Assembly: GCA_964450715.1 (NCBI GenBank) | Contig: CAYVFC010000027.1 | Span: 1-64,000, forward strand | Direction of reading: 5' to 3' | From: CAYVFC01 sp964450715 | Lineage (GTDB): Bacteria > Myxococcota_A > Polyangia > Polyangiales > JAFGIB01 | DNA: 64,000 bases | Shown: in pieces, positions 62,544-64,000 of the stretch | Layout: every line of letters starts with the position of its first letter | How positions within the stretch are numbered: the stretch's first letter is position 1 | The notes under the pieces: generated by a model | Told to the model about the DNA's origin: nothing | What the model saw: only the letters and a program-made list of their open reading frames with translations | Databases searched by the model: none | Translations under genes and position numbers: made by a program

Positions 62544-63391
62544 TGCGTTGCGAACAGGTACAGAAGTATATTGACGCGTACATGGACGGCGAGCTCGAGG
62601 CCACGCCGGCGGTCGAGCTCGAGCAGCATCTGGACGGCTGCGCGCCGTGCAGCGATGCCCTGGCGACCGCCCGGATGGTGAAAGGCGCGGTTCGGGAACA
62701 CGTGGCAGCCGAACGAGCGCCGGCCGCGCTACGGGAACGGATCGCGGCCGCGCTCGACGACGCGGCCGCGACGGAGGGCGAGGGGGGCATCTGGCAGGTG
62801 CGGCGCTCGATGATGGGGTTCGCGGCCGCCGCCGCGGTGCTGCTAGGCGTCATCGGTACCTACGTTTACTCCGGGTATCCGGGTTCGCCCGGTCCGGCGT
62901 TGGACCGGGCAAGCCTGGCCTCTTTCCCGACGGAGATCTTCAGCGACGTGGTCGACCGCCACGTCCGTCAGCTGCCGACCGAGATCGAGACCGATGCGCC
63001 GGAAAAGGCCGCCAGCTGGTTCCGGGGCAAGGTGGATTTCCGGGTAGGCTCGGTGCAGTTCGACCAGCCGAATGTCCGCTTCGTGGGCGGCCGGGTCTCC
63101 AACGTGGGGGCGCACCGGGCGGCCGAGCTCTACTACAGCGTGGGCGACAGCCGGCTGACGCTGGTCGTCTTCCAGCCGTCGCCCTCGGTGCGCAGCGCCC
63201 TGCGCGAAGACGGCGATGTCTCTACCTGGGGAGGCCGGCGCGAGCGCGTGGGCGAGCGCACGGTGACCTACCGCACGGTGCGCGGCTACACCGTGCCGGT
63301 CTTCCAGCACGGCGACGTGGCCTACGCCTTTACCGGCGACCTGGACCGCGCCCAGCTGTTGCGTCTGGCCGCGGCGGCGCGGCTTCCGTAG
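62543..63391 (+). CDS. Anti-sigma factor with zinc-binding (HC2) domain
   Basis: A 282-residue membrane protein. Residues 1-50 are the zinc-binding anti-sigma domain (CEQVQKYIDAYMDGEL, then EQHLDGCAPC, with HxxxCxxC). A single helix (MGFAAAAAVLLGVIGTYVY) follows at about 90-110. The ~165-residue periplasmic part (VVDRHVRQLPTEIETDAPEKA, FVGGRVSNVGAHRAAELYYS) is a DUF-type sensor region of unknown ligand. It is coupled to the sigma factor by a one-base overlap and should hold it inactive at the membrane. Confidence 0.93.
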   Translation: MRCEQVQKYIDAYMDGELEATPAVELEQHLDGCAPCSDALATARMVKGAVREHVAAERAPAALRERIAAALDDAAATEGEGGIWQVRRSMMGFAAAAAVLLGVIGTYVYSGYPGSPGPALDRASLASFPTEIFSDVVDRHVRQLPTEIETDAPEKAASWFRGKVDFRVGSVQFDQPNVRFVGGRVSNVGAHRAAELYYSVGDSRLTLVVFQPSPSVRSALREDGDVSTWGGRRERVGERTVTYRTVRGYTVPVFQHGDVAYAFTGDLDRAQLLRLAAAARLP

Positions 63392-63421
63392 AGATTTCTC
63401 CCTTCGGTCGAAATGACAGGG
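63388..63421. repeat. Family D half-repeat
   Basis: GAGATTTCTCCCTTCGGTCG followed by AAATGACAGGGG, the half of the family D palindrome seen at 43.2 kb. It overlaps the anti-sigma stop and lies between two convergent genes. Confidence 0.55.
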
Positions 63422-63437
63422 GCGGCGAGGTTCCCCC

Positions 63438-64000
63438 TTACTTTTTCACCAGCATCCGTTCGTGGACCATGGCCAACGCGCGGTAGACCATGTGCGCGAA
63501 CTTGCTGTAGGGGAAGGTCACGAAGAGGCAGAGCACCGCGCTCAGGTGCACGATGTAGATCCAGCAGGCCATGGCCGGCTCGAACAGAATGCGGCCCGCC
63601 TCGGTCAGCACTCCGGTGACCACCACCAGCAGGACCACGCCCAAAAAGAAGCTGTCATAAGCCGTGGTTGCGCCCGCGCGCTCGTCCTCTTCCATCCGGT
63701 TGAGCAGCAGCATCACGCCGCCCAGCACCAGCATCACGGCGGCGACGTTGCCGATGATCTTGAAGGGGTGCGAAAGCGGCAGCGGCAGCGTATCGCCCAG
63801 CAGGTACATGCCCAGCACTACCAGCCCGGTGGCGATGGCCGCACCGACGAAACCCCACATCAGCAGGAAGTGGCCCCAGCGGCGGGAGCTTCCCACCTCG
63901 CAACTGCCGAAGCGCTTGTGGGTGGCGATGTCGGTGAGCACCTCGATCAGCGCCGAGATGAATGAGCCCTGTCTCTGCACGCCGGTCCCCATCAGGTTCC
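63438..64000 (-). CDS. qmoC: QmoC-like membrane subunit (5' end beyond the window)
   Basis: The visible ~187 residues start upstream of the window edge and end with a stop at 63438. They contain four or five membrane helices and the pattern SALIEVLTDIATHKRFGSCE, RRWGHFLLMWGFVGAAIATG, HPFKIIGNVAAVMLVLGG, FFLGVVLLVVVTGVLTEAGR and WIYIVHLSAVLCLFVTFPYSKFAHMVYR. This is the membrane half of QmoC, which links quinones to the Qmo/Hdr iron-sulfur complex of sulfur metabolism. The N-terminal cysteine-rich part lies outside the window. The frame runs into the edge without a start, so any internal Met is not the true start. Confidence 0.8.
   Translation of the reverse strand, partial: NLMGTGVQRQGSFISALIEVLTDIATHKRFGSCEVGSSRRWGHFLLMWGFVGAAIATGLVVLGMYLLGDTLPLPLSHPFKIIGNVAAVMLVLGGVMLLLNRMEEDERAGATTAYDSFFLGVVLLVVVTGVLTEAGRILFEPAMACWIYIVHLSAVLCLFVTFPYSKFAHMVYRALAMVHERMLVKK

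Overview
The window is high-GC DNA, apparently from a draft or metagenome-derived assembly: a run of 100 Ns sits inside one gene. It looks like a Deltaproteobacteria/Myxococcota-type Gram-negative. The pointers are a FrzS-like pseudo-receiver, a Ser/Thr kinase and a giant TPR protein with N-terminal zinc ribbons, a TIGR02147 regulator, many lipoproteins with a Cys-Gly/Asp-Gly/Ala-rich linker after the lipobox, several outer-membrane barrels and a QmoC-like subunit. The family calls come from recognised motifs; the phylum is an inference. I recognised no rRNA, tRNA or CRISPR array.

Layout. 1-5.4 kb: metF, an Asp/Gly lipoprotein, a UPF0149/SEC-C protein, a barrel-gene remnant, a 337-residue pentapeptide-repeat protein and an FHA protein. 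5.8-8.2 kb: a small lipoprotein, then a three-gene unit led by a FrzS-like pseudo-receiver fused to a TIR-like domain, followed by a 69-residue protein and a second pentapeptide protein. This unit is the best candidate for an undescribed system. 8.4-17.7 kb (minus): giant zinc-ribbon/TPR protein, zinc-ribbon/kinase/TPR protein, rplU, rpmA and an LRR-like lipoprotein. 17.9-22.5 kb: zapA and a 5-formyl-THF cyclo-ligase, then a translationally coupled glycosyltransferase, methyltransferase and alpha/alpha-toroid set. 22.6-32 kb: carboxylesterase lipoprotein, methyltransferase, membrane glycosyltransferase-like protein, outer-membrane protein, and a serpin coupled to a TIGR02147 regulator. 32.7-44.6 kb: mostly housekeeping (radical SAM protein, prolyl oligopeptidase, glk, ruvX, mltG, B12/radical SAM fusion, gap). 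44.9-53 kb: Omp85-type barrel, RND/MMPL transporter, MgtC family, OmpA lipoprotein and AraC regulator. 53-61.6 kb: HAD phosphatase and a run of secreted Cys-rich lipoproteins, three of which share a small cysteine module. 61.9-64 kb: ECF sigma/anti-sigma pair and a QmoC-type subunit cut by the window edge.

At least five families of short non-coding repeats lie between the genes: a ~150-170 bp element with terminal inverted repeats (four copies, all between convergent genes), a ~180 bp element (two copies, one of which appears to supply the ribosome binding site and start codon of a gene), GGGAC-ended REP-like palindromes (two of them start on the stop codon of the upstream gene), and two simple palindrome families. 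Many of these probably act as bidirectional terminators or are small mobile elements.
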